Positions 1 to 10,852 of a stretch of DNA of 64,000 bases are shown piece after piece. Positions within the stretch are counted from its first letter, which is position 1, and every line of letters starts with the position of its first letter. The translations under genes were made by a program, and so were the position numbers. The stretch is from contig NC_091298.1 in the NCBI RefSeq assembly GCF_038502225.1, positions 37,879,233 to 37,943,232 of the forward strand, written 5' to 3'. Below the pieces are notes generated by a model. It saw nothing but the letters and a program-made list of their open reading frames with translations. It made no database searches and was not told the DNA's origin. The DNA is from Cherax quadricarinatus. Lineage: Eukaryota; Arthropoda; Malacostraca; Decapoda; Parastacidae.

Positions 1-1014
1 ATATGGGCATAACGTATACGGTGTACAGGGTCCTGAACGATTCCTTATTAAGATGTCGGAATGTTGTTCTGAGGTTTTGCTAGGCGCCCATATGCTGCAG
101 CAGTTATTTGGTTGATGTGCGCTTCAGGAGATGTGCCTGGTGTTATACTCACCCCAAGATCTTTTTCCTTGAGTGAGGTTTGTAGTCTCTGACCCCCTAG
201 ACTGTACTCCGTCTGCGGCCTTCTTTGCCCTTCCCCAATCTTCATGACTTTGCACTTGGTGGGATTGAACTCCAGGAGCCAATTGCTGGACCAGGTCTGC
301 AGCCTGTCCAGATCCCTTTGTAGTTCTGCCTGGTCTTCGATCGAGTGTATTCTTCTCATCAACTTCACGTCATCTGCAAACAGGGACACCTCAGAGTCTA
401 TTCCTTCCGTCATGTCGTTCACAAATATCAGAAACAGCACTGGTCCTAGGACTGACCCCTGCGGGACCCCGCTGGTCACAGGTGCCCACTCTGACACCTC
501 GCCACGTACCATGACTCGCTGCTGTCTTCCTGACAAGTATTCCCTGATCCATTGTAGTGCCTTCCCTGTTATCCCTGCTTGGTCCTCCAGTTTTTGCACC
601 AATCTCTTGTGTGGAACTGTGTCAAACGCCTTCTTGCAGTCCAAGAAAATGCAATCCACCCACCCCTCTCTCTCTTGTCTTACTGCTGTCACCATGTCAT
701 AGAACTCCAGTAGGTTTGTGACACAGGATTTCCCGTCCCTGAAACCATGCTGGCTGCTGTTGATGAGATCATTCCTTTCTAGGTGTTCCACCACTCTTCT
801 CCTGATAATCTTCTCCATGATTTTGCATACTATACATGTCAGTGACACTGGTCTGTAGTTTAGTGCTTCATGTCTGTCTCCTTTTTTAAAGATTGGGACT
901 ACATTTGCTGTCTTCCATGCCTCAGGCAATCTCCCTGTTTCGATAGATGTATTGAATATTGTTGTTAGGGGTACACATAGCGCCTCTGCTCCCTCTCTCA
1001 ATACCCATGGGGAG

Positions 1015-1015
<1 letters not shown>
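1..1015 (-). mobile_element. CR1-like LINE (family A), reverse-transcriptase fragment
   Basis: A CR1-type reverse transcriptase is readable on the minus strand, open from about 1015 down to about 85. It shows NYRPVSLT, the palm motif FLDCKKAFD, GVPQGSVLGP and the catalytic FADD (FADDVKL), in the CR1-clade order. The frame breaks near position 75-85, where extra T residues sit in the codon after GRLA, so the C-terminal LVRPILEY-like part is out of frame. The 5' end is truncated at a (TG)n tract. The low-coordinate side runs off the window. The same family recurs at 10102-12870, 12871-17050, 38930-44050 and 53146-55412. Identification rests on CR1 motif order; it is a dead fragment. Confidence 0.88.
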
Positions 1016-1095
<80 letters not shown>

Positions 1096-1105
1096 TGTGT
1101 GTGTT
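1016..1105. repeat. (TG)n microsatellite
   Basis: About 90 bases of TG dinucleotides with two TTTG interruptions and one GAG. It abuts the 5' truncation of the CR1-A copy. Since CR1-A copies elsewhere here end in (AC)n, this tract may be the tail of an earlier copy. Confidence 0.97.
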
Positions 1106-1217
1106 TCATATTTTACTTAACCACCATGTTTGTGAGGCTTATGGACCTGGGTATGGCTTTCATCTTTACCTAAAATACTTTTCTTGACATCTGGTGGTAC
1201 TTAAATTGCTGTCTGTA

Positions 1218-1220
<3 letters not shown>

Positions 1221-1275
<55 letters not shown>
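1221..1275. repeat. (TA)n microsatellite
   Basis: A pure TA tract that ends against the terminal side of the PLE-type tail unit at 1276. The same arrangement is seen at 33934-34127. Confidence 0.97.
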
Positions 1276-1277
<2 letters not shown>

Positions 1278-1900
1278 ATGTAAGACAATCCACGGGGGTG
1301 TAAATCTGTAGCTCACGTACTTTCGAACGTCTCAGTGCATCATCAGGAGCTGTGCAACGTTGCAAGAGAACAACTAAAGCAGGAAGAGTTCTCATTGTAG
1401 TGTAGTGCTGATGTGTCACTGTCCACGGTTTCCTGTAGAATGTGATCAGTGCCAACCTCACACTACTGCCATTCCCCTTCTCCCCGATATGGGGTAGGAG
1501 GGTTTCTGTGATGTCAAGTATGAAATTATATGAATTAATAGGCAGCCCCTTTCCCTAGCCGTTTATAATAGGTCATATGGTTTGAGAAAATGCGTTTTCC
1601 GTTGGGTACATGGATTGCTATATTCTCTATAATCTTTTTCAAATAATAAAAGAAAGGAACGGATTGTGCTATTCGTCCGTTTAAATGTGTTCCTCTGGGG
1701 TACTCGAATGTTCCACTGAGATATTCAGAAGTATCCCTTCCTCAATATTGTCTATTATTCTTCTTAGTGTCGGTTAATATGCCTTTTTTGGGAATCTTCT
1801 ATGCTTTATCGATAATATTTGTATGGCCTAAATTTCTAATTTCTACTAACACCCTTTAACCTCTCGTTATGTTATCTCGTAATCTTGTGTGCCTGTAACT
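1276..1900 (-). mobile_element. PLE-type 3' tail unit, family T
   Basis: This stretch is about 600 bases long and clearly similar along its length to 34128-35100. Both end at a (TA)n tract at the low-coordinate side. Read on the minus strand, about 1318-1352 holds CTGATGA, a GCAC-type helix and CGAAAG, resembling the hammerhead-like motif of the PLE terminal repeats in this window. I could not read a convincing protein in it. I infer that it is the 3' end of a Penelope-like element; another retroelement type is possible. It stops where the RTE copy begins, near 1902. Confidence 0.5.
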
Positions 1901-1901
1901 A

Positions 1902-4483
1902 TGTGGTAGTTTGTTAGATTGTGTATTGGTGGATAAAATGTTGATAAAATGTAGGCTTCAAGATGTACATGTTTATAGAGGGGTAAATGATATATTAGAT
2001 CATTATTTAGTTGTAGCTACAGTTAGAGTAAGAGGTAGATGGGACAAAAGGAAAATGGCAGAAACAAGTAAGAGAGAGGTAAAAGTGTATAAACTAAGGG
2101 AGGAAGAAGCTAGGGTGAGATATATGCAAGTATTGGCAGAAAAGTGGGCTAGTGGAAGTATGAGTAGTGGGGGGAGGGGTTGAAGAGGTTTGGAATAGTT
2201 TTAAAAATGCAGTAATAGAATGTGGAGCAGAAGTTTGTGGCTATAGGAGGGTGGGTGCAGGGGGAAAGAGGAGTGACTGGTGGAATGATGAAGTAAAGGG
2301 TGTGATAAAAGAAGGAAAGTTAGCTTATGAGAGGTTTTTGCAAAGCAGAAGTGTTGTAAGAAAGTCAGAGTATATGGAGAGTAAAATAAAGGTGAAGAGA
2401 GTGGTGAGAGAGTGCAAAAGGAGAGGAATGATAGAGTGGGAGAGGCACTGGCAAGAAATTTTAATGAAAATAAGAAAAAAAATTTAGTGAGATAAACAAG
2501 TTAAGAAAATCTAAGGAGCGAATGGATTTGTCAGTTACTAAACAGAGTATGGGAGTTAGTTAATGGGGAGCTGGAGTTATTGGGTAGATAGCAAAAATAT
2601 TTTGAGGAACTTTTAAATGTCGACGAAGAAAGGGAGGCGGTAATTTCATGCACTGGTCAGGGTGGTATACCATCTTTTAGGAGTGAAGAAGAGCAGGATG
2701 TGAGTGTGGGGGAGGTGCATGAGGCATTACGTAGAAAGAAAGAGGGTAAAGCAGCTGGAATTGACGGGATCATGAAAGAAATGTTAAAAGCAGGGGGAGA
2801 TATAGTGTAGGAGTGGTTGGCATTCTTGTTTAATAAATGTATGAAAGAGGGGAAGGTACCTAGGGATTGGCAGAGAGCTTGTAAAAATTATAGAGGAATA
2901 AGTTTACTGAGTATACCAAGAAAAGTGTACAGTAGGGTTATTATTGAAAGAATTAGAGGTAAGACAGAGAGTAGGAATGCGGATGAGCAAGGAGGTTTTA
3001 GAGTGGGTAGGGGATGTGTACATCAAGTGTTTACATTGAAGCATATATGTGAACAGCATTTAGATAAAGGTAGGGAAGTTTTCATTGCATTTATGGATTT
3101 AGAAAAGGCATATGATAGAGTGGATAGGGGAGCAATGTGTCAGATGTTGGGCATATATGGAATAGGTAGTAAGTTACTAAATGCTGTAAAGAGTTTTTAT
3201 GAGGTTAGTGAGGCTCAGGTTAGGGTATGTAGAAGAGAGGGAGACTACTTCCTGGTAAAAGCAGGTCTTAGACAGGGATGTGTAATGTCACCATGGTTGT
3301 TTAATATATTTATAGATGGTGTTGTAAAAGAAGTAAATGCTAGGGTGTTGAGGAGAGGGGTAGGATTAAATTTTGGGGAATCAAATGCAAAGTGGGAGTT
3401 GACACAGTTACTTTTTGCTGATGATACTGTGCTTATGGGAGACTCAAAAGAAAAGTTGCAAAGGTTAGTGGACGAGTTTGGGAGGGTGTGTAAAGGTAGA
3501 AAGTTGAAAGTGAACATAGATAAGAGTAAGGTGATATGGGTATCAAACGATTTAGGTAAAGAAAAATTGGATATCACATTGGAGAGAGAGACTATGGAAG
3601 AAGTGAATGTTCTCAGATATTTTGGAGTTGACGTGACAGCAGATGGGTTTATGAAGGATGAGGTTAACCATAGAATTAATGAAGGAAAAAAGATGAATGA
3701 TATGTTGAGGTATATGTAGAGACAAAAAACTTTATCTGTGGAGGCAAAGAAGGGAATGTATGAAAGTGTAGTGATACCAACTCTCTTATTTGGGTGTGAA
3801 GCTTGGGTTCTAAATGCTGAAGCGAGGAGGCGATTGGAGGCAGAGGAGATAACCTAAGGGCAATGTGTGGTGTAAATATTGTTCAGAAAATTCGGAGTGT
3901 GGAAATTAGGAGAAGGTGTGGAGTTAATAAACGTAATATTCAGAGGGCTGAAGAAGGGTTGTTGAGGTGGTTTGGTCATTTAGAGAGAATGGATCAAAGT
4001 AGAATGATATGGAGAGCGTATAAATCTGTAGGGGAAGAAAATCGGGGTAGGGGTCGTCCTCGAAAAGGTTGGAGGGAGGGAGGGGATAAAGGAGGTTTTG
4101 TGGGCGAGGGGCTTGGACTTCCAGCAAGTGTGCGTGAGCGTGTTAGATAGGAGTGAATGGAGACGAATGGTTTTTATGACCTGACGAGCTGTTGGAGTGT
4201 GAGCAGGGTAATATTTAGTGGAAGGATTCAGGAAAACCGGTTATAGAAGTACAATGCCTGCACTTTAAAGGAGGGGTTTGGGATATTGGCAGTTTGGAGG
4301 GATATGTTATATATCATTATATATGCTTCCAAAGTGTTGTATCTGGTCACCTCTGCAAAAACATTGATTATGTTTGAGTGAGATGAAAGTGTTGAACAAT
4401 GATGAAAGTATTTTCTTTTTGGGGATATTCTTTCTTTCTGGGTCACCTTGCCTCGGTGGGAGACGGCCGTCTTGTTGAAATAA

Positions 4484-4484
<1 letters not shown>
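1902..4484 (+). mobile_element. RTE-like LINE (family B), copy 1, 5'-truncated
   Basis: The element begins inside the endonuclease domain (YVLVDK-like residues, then LDHYLVVA, the counterpart of the SDH motif). It continues through a linker and RT into a C-terminal FGHLERM segment and a basic GRGRPRKGW stretch near 3970-4090. The 3' UTR contains a GGGTCACCTTGCCTCGGTGG block near 4440 and ends GAAATAAG followed by (TA)n. It carries several frameshifts and stops, for example a TAG near 2808, so it is inactive. GLRQGCVMSPWLFN and FADD support an RTE-like clade rather than CR1. Confidence 0.82.
2817..3719 (+). pseudogene. RTE-like reverse-transcriptase core, copy 1
   Basis: This is a 300-codon open stretch. 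It shows FMDLEKAYDRVD (about residues 92-103), GLRQGCVMSPWLFN (150-163) and FADDTVLM (200-207), which are the catalytic palm motifs. Compared with copy 2 (about 6233-6300) it lacks 14 codons between WQRA and CKNYRG, an in-frame 42-base loss that removes an IVPLYKGKGDKRE-like RT motif. The start is not a true initiation site, because the reading frame is interrupted just upstream. It probably could not make active enzyme. Confidence 0.8.

Positions 4485-4551
<67 letters not shown>
4485..4551. repeat. (TA)n tract shared by an RTE 3' end and a SINE 3' end
   Basis: A TA tract of about 67 bases with the RTE copy 1 tail on its left. On its right lies the tail of a minus-strand SINE. The two 3' ends therefore face each other across one microsatellite. 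Confidence 0.95.
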
Positions 4552-4558
<7 letters not shown>

Positions 4559-4690
4559 CCCACGAACGAGTGGTATTGGCCAATAACAACACTGCGGCTA
4601 GACAAGGATTTAAACCCATGGTGCTTTGGCCTGCCTCATGGTGGGCGAAAACTCATGACGCCTTAATCCACGAGACCACACAATAGTTAA
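4552..4690 (-). mobile_element. tRNA-derived SINE (SINE-1), minus strand
   Basis: On the minus strand a tRNA-like head reads TGGTCTCGTGGATTAAGGCG (A-box like), and a B-box-like GGGTTTAAATCC follows about 60 bases later. The body CCACTCGTTCGTGGG then leads into AATAATATATA and the (TA)n tail. Related copies lie at 4810-4925, 52740-52860 and 52970-53117. The wide A-to-B spacing suggests a long-variable-arm type tRNA (Leu/Ser class) as ancestor, which is inference. Confidence 0.72.
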
Positions 4691-4809
4691 GAGTAGCGCA
4701 CCAGCGTAACTGGATGTTATACTCGCTACCCAAGGACATACGGTGGTGTTGATGACTCAAGGGTGAATTCCTTCTAGTCCTTGTTTGGCGTACTAGTACA
4801 ACGAGGAGT

Positions 4810-4923
4810 ATTTTATATTATTGCCCACGAACGAGTGGATTAAGGCGTCATGAGTTTTCGCCCACAATGAGGCAGGCCAAATCAGCATGGGTTCGAGTCC
4901 TTAGCTAGTCACAGTGTTGTTAT

Positions 4924-4925
<2 letters not shown>
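4810..4925 (+). mobile_element. SINE-1, plus strand, rearranged
   Basis: It starts with an inverted tail fragment (TATTATTGCCCACGAACG, 4815-4832). It then continues in plus orientation with ATTAAGGCGTCATGAG and a clean B box, GGTTCGAGTCC, near 4890-4900. Its body is cut short at GTTGTTATTGA, directly followed by (TA)n. With the copy at 4552-4690 it forms an inverted pair around about 120 unassigned bases. Confidence 0.68.

Positions 4926-5011
<86 letters not shown>
4926..5011. repeat. (TA)n microsatellite
   Basis: About 86 bases of TA. The SINE-1 tail lies on the left, and the 5'-truncated start of RTE copy 2 is fused directly to its right edge. Confidence 0.97.
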
Positions 5012-5014
<3 letters not shown>

Positions 5015-7765
5015 AAAAGTGGGTCATAATAAGCGTGTATGCGCCTGCAGAAGAAAGGAATGTAGAGGAGAGAGAGAGATTTTGGGAGATGTTAAGTGAA
5101 TGTACAGGAACCTTTGAACCAAGTGAGAGAGTAATTGTGGTAAGGGATCTGAATGCTAAAGTAGGAGAAATTTTTAGAGAGGGTGTGGTAGGTAAGTTTG
5201 GGGTGCCAGGTGTAAATGATAATGGGAGCCCTTTGATTGAACTTTGTATTGAAAGGGGTTTATAGGTAATACATATTTTAAGAAAAAGAGGATAAATAAG
5301 TATAGAAGATATGATGTAGGGCGAAATGAGAGTAGTTTGTTGAATTATGTATTAGTAGATAAAAGACTGTTGAGTAGACTTCAGGTTGTACATGTTTATA
5401 GAGGGGCCACAGATATATCCTATCAATTTTTAGTTGTAGCTACACTGAGAGCAAAAGGTAGATGGGATACAAGGAGAATAGAAGCATCAGGGAAGAGAGA
5501 GGTGAAGGTTTATAAACTAAAAGAGGAGGCAGTTAGGGTAAGACATAAACAGCTATTGGAGGATAGATGGGCTAATGAGAGCATAGGCAATGGGGTCGAA
5601 GAGGTATGGGGTAGGTTTAAAAATGTAGTCTTAGAGTGTTCAGCAGAAGTTTGTGGTTACAGGAAAGTGGGTGCGGGAGGGAAGAGGAGCGATTGGTGGA
5701 ATGATGATGTAAAGAGAGTAGTAAGGGAAAAAAAAGTTAGCATATGAGAAGTTTTTACAAAGTAGAAGTGATGCAAGGAGAGAAGAGTATATGGAGAAAA
5801 AGAGAGAGGTTAAGAGAGTGGTGAAGCAGTGTAAAAAGAGAGCAAATTATAGAGTGGGTGAGATGTTATCAACAAATTTTGTTGAAAATAAGAAAAAGTT
5901 TTGGAGTGAGATTAACAAGTTGAGGAAGTCTAGAGAACAAATGGATTTGTCAGTTAAAAATAGGAGAGGATATTTTGAGGAATTGTTAAATGTTGATGAA
6001 GATAGGGAAGCTGTAATTTCATGTATAGGGCAAGGAGGAATAACGTCTTGTAGGAGTGAGGAAGAGCCAGTTGTGAGTGTGGGGAAAGTTCGTGAGGCAG
6101 TAGGTAAAATGAAAGGGGGTAAAGCACCTGGGATTGATGGGATAAAGATAGAAATGTTAAAAGCAGGTGAGGATATAGTTTTGGAGTGGTTGGTGCTATT
6201 ATTTAATGTATGGAAGAGGGTAAGGTACCTAGGGATTGGCAGAGAGCATACATAGTTCCTTTGTATAAAGGCAAAGGGGACAAAAGAGAGTGCAAAAATT
6301 ATAGGGGGATAAGTCTGTTGAGTATACCTGGTAAAGTGTATGGTAGAGTTATTATTGAAAGAATTAAGTAGGAGAGAGAATAAGATAGCAGATGAGCAAG
6401 GAGGCTTTAGGAAAGGTAGGGGGTGTGTGGACCAGGTTTTACTGTGAAACATATAAGTGAACAGTATCTAGATAAGGCTAAAGAGTTTTTTTGTGGTATT
6501 TATGGATTTGGAAAAGGCGTATGACAGGGTGGATAGGGGGGCAATGTGGCCTATGTTGCAGGTGTATGGTGTAGGAGGTAGGTTACTGAAAGCAGTGAAG
6601 AGTTTTTACGAGGATAGTGAGGCTCAAGTTAGAGTATGTTGGAAAGAGGGAGATTATTTCCCAGTAAAAGTAGGCCTTAGATAAGGATGTTTGATGCCAC
6701 CGTGGTTGTTTAATATATTTATAGATGGGGTTGTAAGAGAAGTAAATGCGAGGGTCTTGGCAAGTGGCGTGGAGTTAAAAAATAATCACACATAAAGTGG
6801 GAGTTGTCACAGTTGCTCTTTGCTGATGACACTGTGCTCTTGGGAGATTCTGAAGAGAAGTTGCAGAGGTTGGTGGATGAATTTGGTAGGGTATGTAAAA
6901 GAAGAAAATTAAAAGTGAATACAGGAAAGAGTAAGGTTATGAGGATAACAATAAGATTAGGTGATGAAAGATTGGATATCAGATAGGAGGGAGAGAGTAT
7001 GGAGGAGGTGAATGTATTCAGATATTTGGGAGTGGACGTGTCAGCGGATGGGTCTATGAAAGATGAGGTGAATCGTAGAATTGATGAGGGGAAAAGGGTG
7101 AGCGGTGCACTTAGGAGTCTGTGGAGACAAAGAACTTTGTCCTTGGAGCAAAGAGGGGAATGTAGGAGAGTATAGTTTTACCAACGCTCTTATATGGGTG
7201 TGAAGCATGGGTGATGAATGTTGCAGCGAGGAGAAGGCTGGAGGCAGTGGAGATGTCATGTCTGAGGGCAATGTGTGGTGTGAACATAATGCAGAGAATT
7301 CGTAGTTTGGAAGTTAGGAGGAGGTGCGGGATTGCCAAAACTTTTGTCCAGAGGGCTGATTAAGGGTTGTTGAGGTGGTTCGGACATGTAGAGAGAATGG
7401 AGCGAAACAGAATGACTTCAAGAGTGTATCAGTCTGGAGTGGAAGGAAGGCGAGGTAGGGGTCGGCCTAGGAAAGCTTGGAGGGAGGAGGTAAAGGAGGT
7501 TTCGTGTGTGAGGGGCTTGGACTTTCAGCGGGCACGCGTGAGCGTGTTTGATAGGAGTAATTGGAGACAAATGGTTTTTAATACTTGACGTGCTGTTGGA
7601 GTGTGAGCAAAGTAACATTTATGAAGGGATTCAGGGAAACCGGCAGGCCGGACTTGAGTCCTGGAGATGGGAAGTACATTGCGCTCTGAAGGAGGGGTGT
7701 TAATGTTGCAGTTTAAAAACTGTAGTGTAAAGCACCCTTCTGGCAAGACAGTGATTGAGTGAATG

Positions 7766-7768
<3 letters not shown>
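5012..7768 (+). mobile_element. RTE-like LINE (family B), copy 2, 5'-truncated
   Basis: This copy keeps more of the endonuclease than copy 1: VIISVYAPA at 5030, then VIVVRDLNAKVGE near 5130-5165. The usual GDLN has become RDLN in that motif. RT parts are at 5337-6255 (linker), 6493-6684 (FMDLEKAYDRVDRG) and 6804-6986 (LLFADDTVLLGD). The C-terminal FGHVERM and GRGRPRKAW are at 7367-7588. Frameshifts and stops occur between these blocks, including a TAA that turns LRQG into a stop near 6684. It ends at (TA)n without the 3' UTR block seen in copy 1, so its 3' end is shorter or replaced. Confidence 0.82.

Positions 7769-7828
<60 letters not shown>
7769..7828. repeat. (TA)n microsatellite
   Basis: TA tract at the 3' edge of RTE copy 2. 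It is followed by about 100 bases of unassigned DNA. Confidence 0.97.
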
Positions 7829-7831
<3 letters not shown>

Positions 7832-7931
7832 CTTTTTACCAATAGGTACAAAAGGTTTAAGAGATACATTGATGATATATAGATGGCATATACAGTACAT
7901 GAGATGTGAGAGATACTTGTCTAGTATATAT

Positions 7932-8328
7932 TGTTACGTGTTTGTTACTGATTATAATGCGAAAATCTCATCCAGCTCTTCAGAACTGGGGCGCATGCCC
8001 AAAATACAGCAGGCATTACCCCTCTGAATAGCAGCACACATACACACAAAAGTCGCGAACGAGCGATAAAAGATGTAAATAACGACAAGGGGTTAAGACT
8101 GATAACTCAAGGACTTTTATATTGCAATCACCCCATTTTCAGGATCTCGAAATGTTGCTGAAGTACCGTATTAAATCCAGGTAGATTTCTCCGTGCCTCT
8201 GACAACTTCCAAGCTCTGGTGTTTTTCTGTTATACTTTTGCTCATACATCGGCCATGATTGCCTTGTAATCCTTGTTTCATTACCTTATCTTTCATGCTC
8301 TTCAAACTGTATTAAACAAGCAATAACA
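7932..8328. mobile_element. Possible solo LTR (Ty3/Gypsy-like)
   Basis: A 397-base interval begins TGTTACG and ends AATAACA, giving short inverted TGTTA/TAACA termini typical of LTRs. TTTTATATTG lies inside, and ATTAAA sits 20 bases before the end. No convincing 4-6-bp target duplication flanks it, and no internal retrovirus-like coding region is nearby. This is a weak call; the interval may be unrelated unique sequence. Confidence 0.25.
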
Positions 8329-9914
8329 ATTCTAGTCGTGCTTCAGACACGTCCGTGCGGCTGCTATTATGTTATGGGAATTTTCCATTTTAGTTACTAC
8401 AGTTCATATATACGCACAATTGATTTGTAATCGTTTCATCAGTTAAAAGTATTGGATGGTACAAAGTTTCCAGTTTTCAATTCACATAAAATCATATATT
8501 TTTCATTCGTTCTCAAACTCTAGTGGATGTTGGATTAAATGTACTGAGAAGACAACAGAAATGAGAGCTTTTATATTCAGTGAGACTATAATTATCATGG
8601 TAAACTCAGGTAAGATAGTGATGCCTGCACTATTAAAGAAACATAGCACAACATGACTGCTGTTTATGCCTTCCCTAAATACATGTTCTCTTCATAACAC
8701 AGAAATAGTCACTGAATAATTTGCAAGTTTCCTGACTAAGTTTTTTCTCCTCTAGAAGAACCTTTAACTGTGCTGACTAAGGGTTGCACACAGCTCAAGT
8801 GAGATGCACCCCACCCCTCGCATACATGTCAGAAATGTGATTACCTTCCTGCCACCCTCTCTCAGCCATCTCTTCAACCCTTTTGCAGCGTGAATATGTT
8901 GAGGGGCGCCTCTCAACCCCTACTGATATTCGAAGGGGAAAACGTTTTCTTATTTTATATCAATGTTAACGATTAGCTATTCCCAGCAGCTGATATTCAT
9001 TATATACCATTTAATGAAACGGTTTTCACCGAGTATCAGTGTTCAGTTGATTCACTTTCACGTGTGTTTTCTCTTCCGTTTCCTTTCTTTCCTATTTCTT
9101 TTCTCAAAAAAATAGTTAATTATTTATACATCTGGTTATAATTATTTATTTTAATGCACTGGAATATTTCTGTTATTGACTGGCATTTTTTCTTAGTCGT
9201 GATGCCAAGCTTCTGCATGTCCCTGTTGAGCAAATTCAAATTTAAATGTATGTAAGAGTGTTCTACATTATTACTGCATTCCATGCTGTTTTCTTCTATC
9301 TCTTGTAGATACATCTCTTGCATTTGACTCTACCTTCTAAAATCAGTCACTGGGCCATTCTAACTTACTTTATCAAGTTTATGTCATCTAGGTCACTTAT
9401 TCATGAACGTTTTTTATTTACACAGATCAGTTTTACCGGCTAAGAGCTGTTGTCTTGCCTCAGTTTATTTCAAAACCCAGCAGTATCTGAGGAATACTAC
9501 CACCCATCAGGATGCGTTTCTTTGGATTTTTTTTATTCTGCTTTCTCTATGCTCCCTTTTTTCTAGTGCACAGCATTACAAACATGTTGCCGTTGTCTGC
9601 CCTTATTTGGTAAATACACCTGAAACAAATGTACTCCGAGATCATGTCTCCCTCGTCCCTTCTTTGTCCAGTACCAAGATCTTTTAACCAATCTTCCCAA
9701 TTCTTATCTTTTAGCTGCTAGTGTCTCACCCCAAACAGAACTGTTGCTCCGAACAGAATCACCATTTTTTCCCAACAATTTACTGTTATAATTCATCTAT
9801 CATATTTTCTTACGCATTTATCTTTTGAAGCGGCTTCAGGTACATGATATCTTAGCTTCTTTTATTCTACTCTTATTAGAATGTAAATATGCCTAATAAC
9901 ATTACTATGGATTT
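8329..9914. other. No recognisable feature
   Basis: AT-rich DNA with only short shadow ORFs. I see no RT, transposase or terminal-repeat structure, and no periodicity apart from a pyrimidine-rich run near 9070-9110. Confidence 0.6.
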
Positions 9915-10060
9915 CTTGAGCGACTCACGAAATCGTAATTACACGATTGCAAACAAACCATACCACGGGCGGGGATAGAACTCGCGATCAGAGTCTCAAA
10001 ACTCCAGACCGATGCGTTAGCCACTGGACCAGCTAACCACAATAAGATTCGTCCAACTAG
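9915..10060 (-). mobile_element. tRNA-derived SINE (SINE-2), minus strand
   Basis: On the minus strand it reads TGGTCCAGTGGCTAACGC (A box) and then GAGTTCTATCCCCGCCCGTG (B-box region). A GGTTTGTTTGCAATCGTG body with a small AATCGTnnnnnACGATT hairpin follows. A second copy at 45305-45391 shares the CCCGTGGTATRTGGTTTGYTTGCAATCGT body. The head looks like an ordinary tRNA with the usual A-to-B spacing. It is not a functional tRNA gene, since the acceptor pairing is lost. Confidence 0.7.
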
Positions 10061-10087
10061 GTATATTTCTACACCACAGGAAGGTTA

Positions 10088-10133
10088 GCATAGGCACCAC
10101 TGTGACCACAGTTGGTCATAGTGGTGCCTATGC
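10088..10133. repeat. 46-bp hairpin at a CR1-A 5' truncation
   Basis: GCATAGGCACCACTGTGACC and GGTCATAGTGGTGCCTATGC are inverse copies with one mismatch, separated by a few bases. The right arm leads directly into the CR1-A coding sequence. Confidence 0.85.
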
Positions 10134-10831
10134 TGGTTGCCAAAGATTGCATACCTCACTCAAGGAAAAAGAACTTGGGGTGAGTATAATACTGAGCACA
10201 TCTCATGAGGCGCACATCAGTCAGATAACTGCTGCAGCATACCGGTGCCTGGCAAACCTAAGGATAGCGTTCCGATACCTCAGTAAGGAATCGTTCAAGA
10301 CTCTGTATACCATATACGTCAGGCCCATACTGGAGTATGTAGCACCAGTTTGGAATCCACACCTGGTCAAGCACGTCAAGAAATTAGAGAAAGTGCAAAG
10401 GTTTGCAACGAGACTAGTCCCAGAGCTAAGGGATTATCCTACGATGAAAGGTTAAAGGAAATTGGCCTGATGACACTGGAGGACATGAGGGGAAGGGGAG
10501 ACATGATAACGATATATAAAATACTGCGTGGAATAGACGAGATGGAAACAGACAGGATGTTCCAGAGATGGGACACAGAAAGAAGGGGTCACAATTGGAA
10601 GTTGAAGACTCAAAGGGATGTCAAAGGGATGTTAGGAAGCATTTCTTCAGTCATAGAGTTGTCTGGAAGTGGAATAGTTTGGGAAGCGATGTAGTGGAGG
10701 CAGGATCCATTCATAGCTTTAAGCAGAGGTATGATAAAGCTCATTGTGCAGGGAGAGTGACCTAGTAGCGGCCAGTGAAGAGGCGGGCCAGGAGCTATGA
10801 ATCGACCCCTGCAACCATAACTAGGTAAGTA
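10102..10831 (+). mobile_element. CR1-A chain, copy 1 (3' end only)
   Basis: The C-terminal part of CR1-A ORF2 reads LHTSLKEKELGVS, YVRPILEYVAPVWNPH and KVQRFATRLVPEL. A frameshift near 10430 moves it to a new frame (YDERLKEIGLMTLEDMRGRG). The 3' UTR ends at CTAGGTAAGTACATG and then (CA)n at 10832. The 5' truncation point sits in a 46-base hairpin (10088-10133). Confidence 0.85.
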
Positions 10832-10852
10832 CATGCACACACACACACACAC
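10832..10852. repeat. (CA)n tail of CR1-A copy 1
   Basis: A short CA tract between the 3' end of one CR1-A copy and the 5'-truncated start of the next. Confidence 0.93.

Noticed and set aside
2167..2487. Independent small gene
   Set aside because: It reads as the RTE linker (SDWWNDEVKGVIKEGK) shared with RTE copy 2, so it is part of the LINE.
7932..8328. Complete LTR retrotransposon
   Set aside because: No second LTR, primer-binding site or gag-pol coding region follows; at most a solo LTR.
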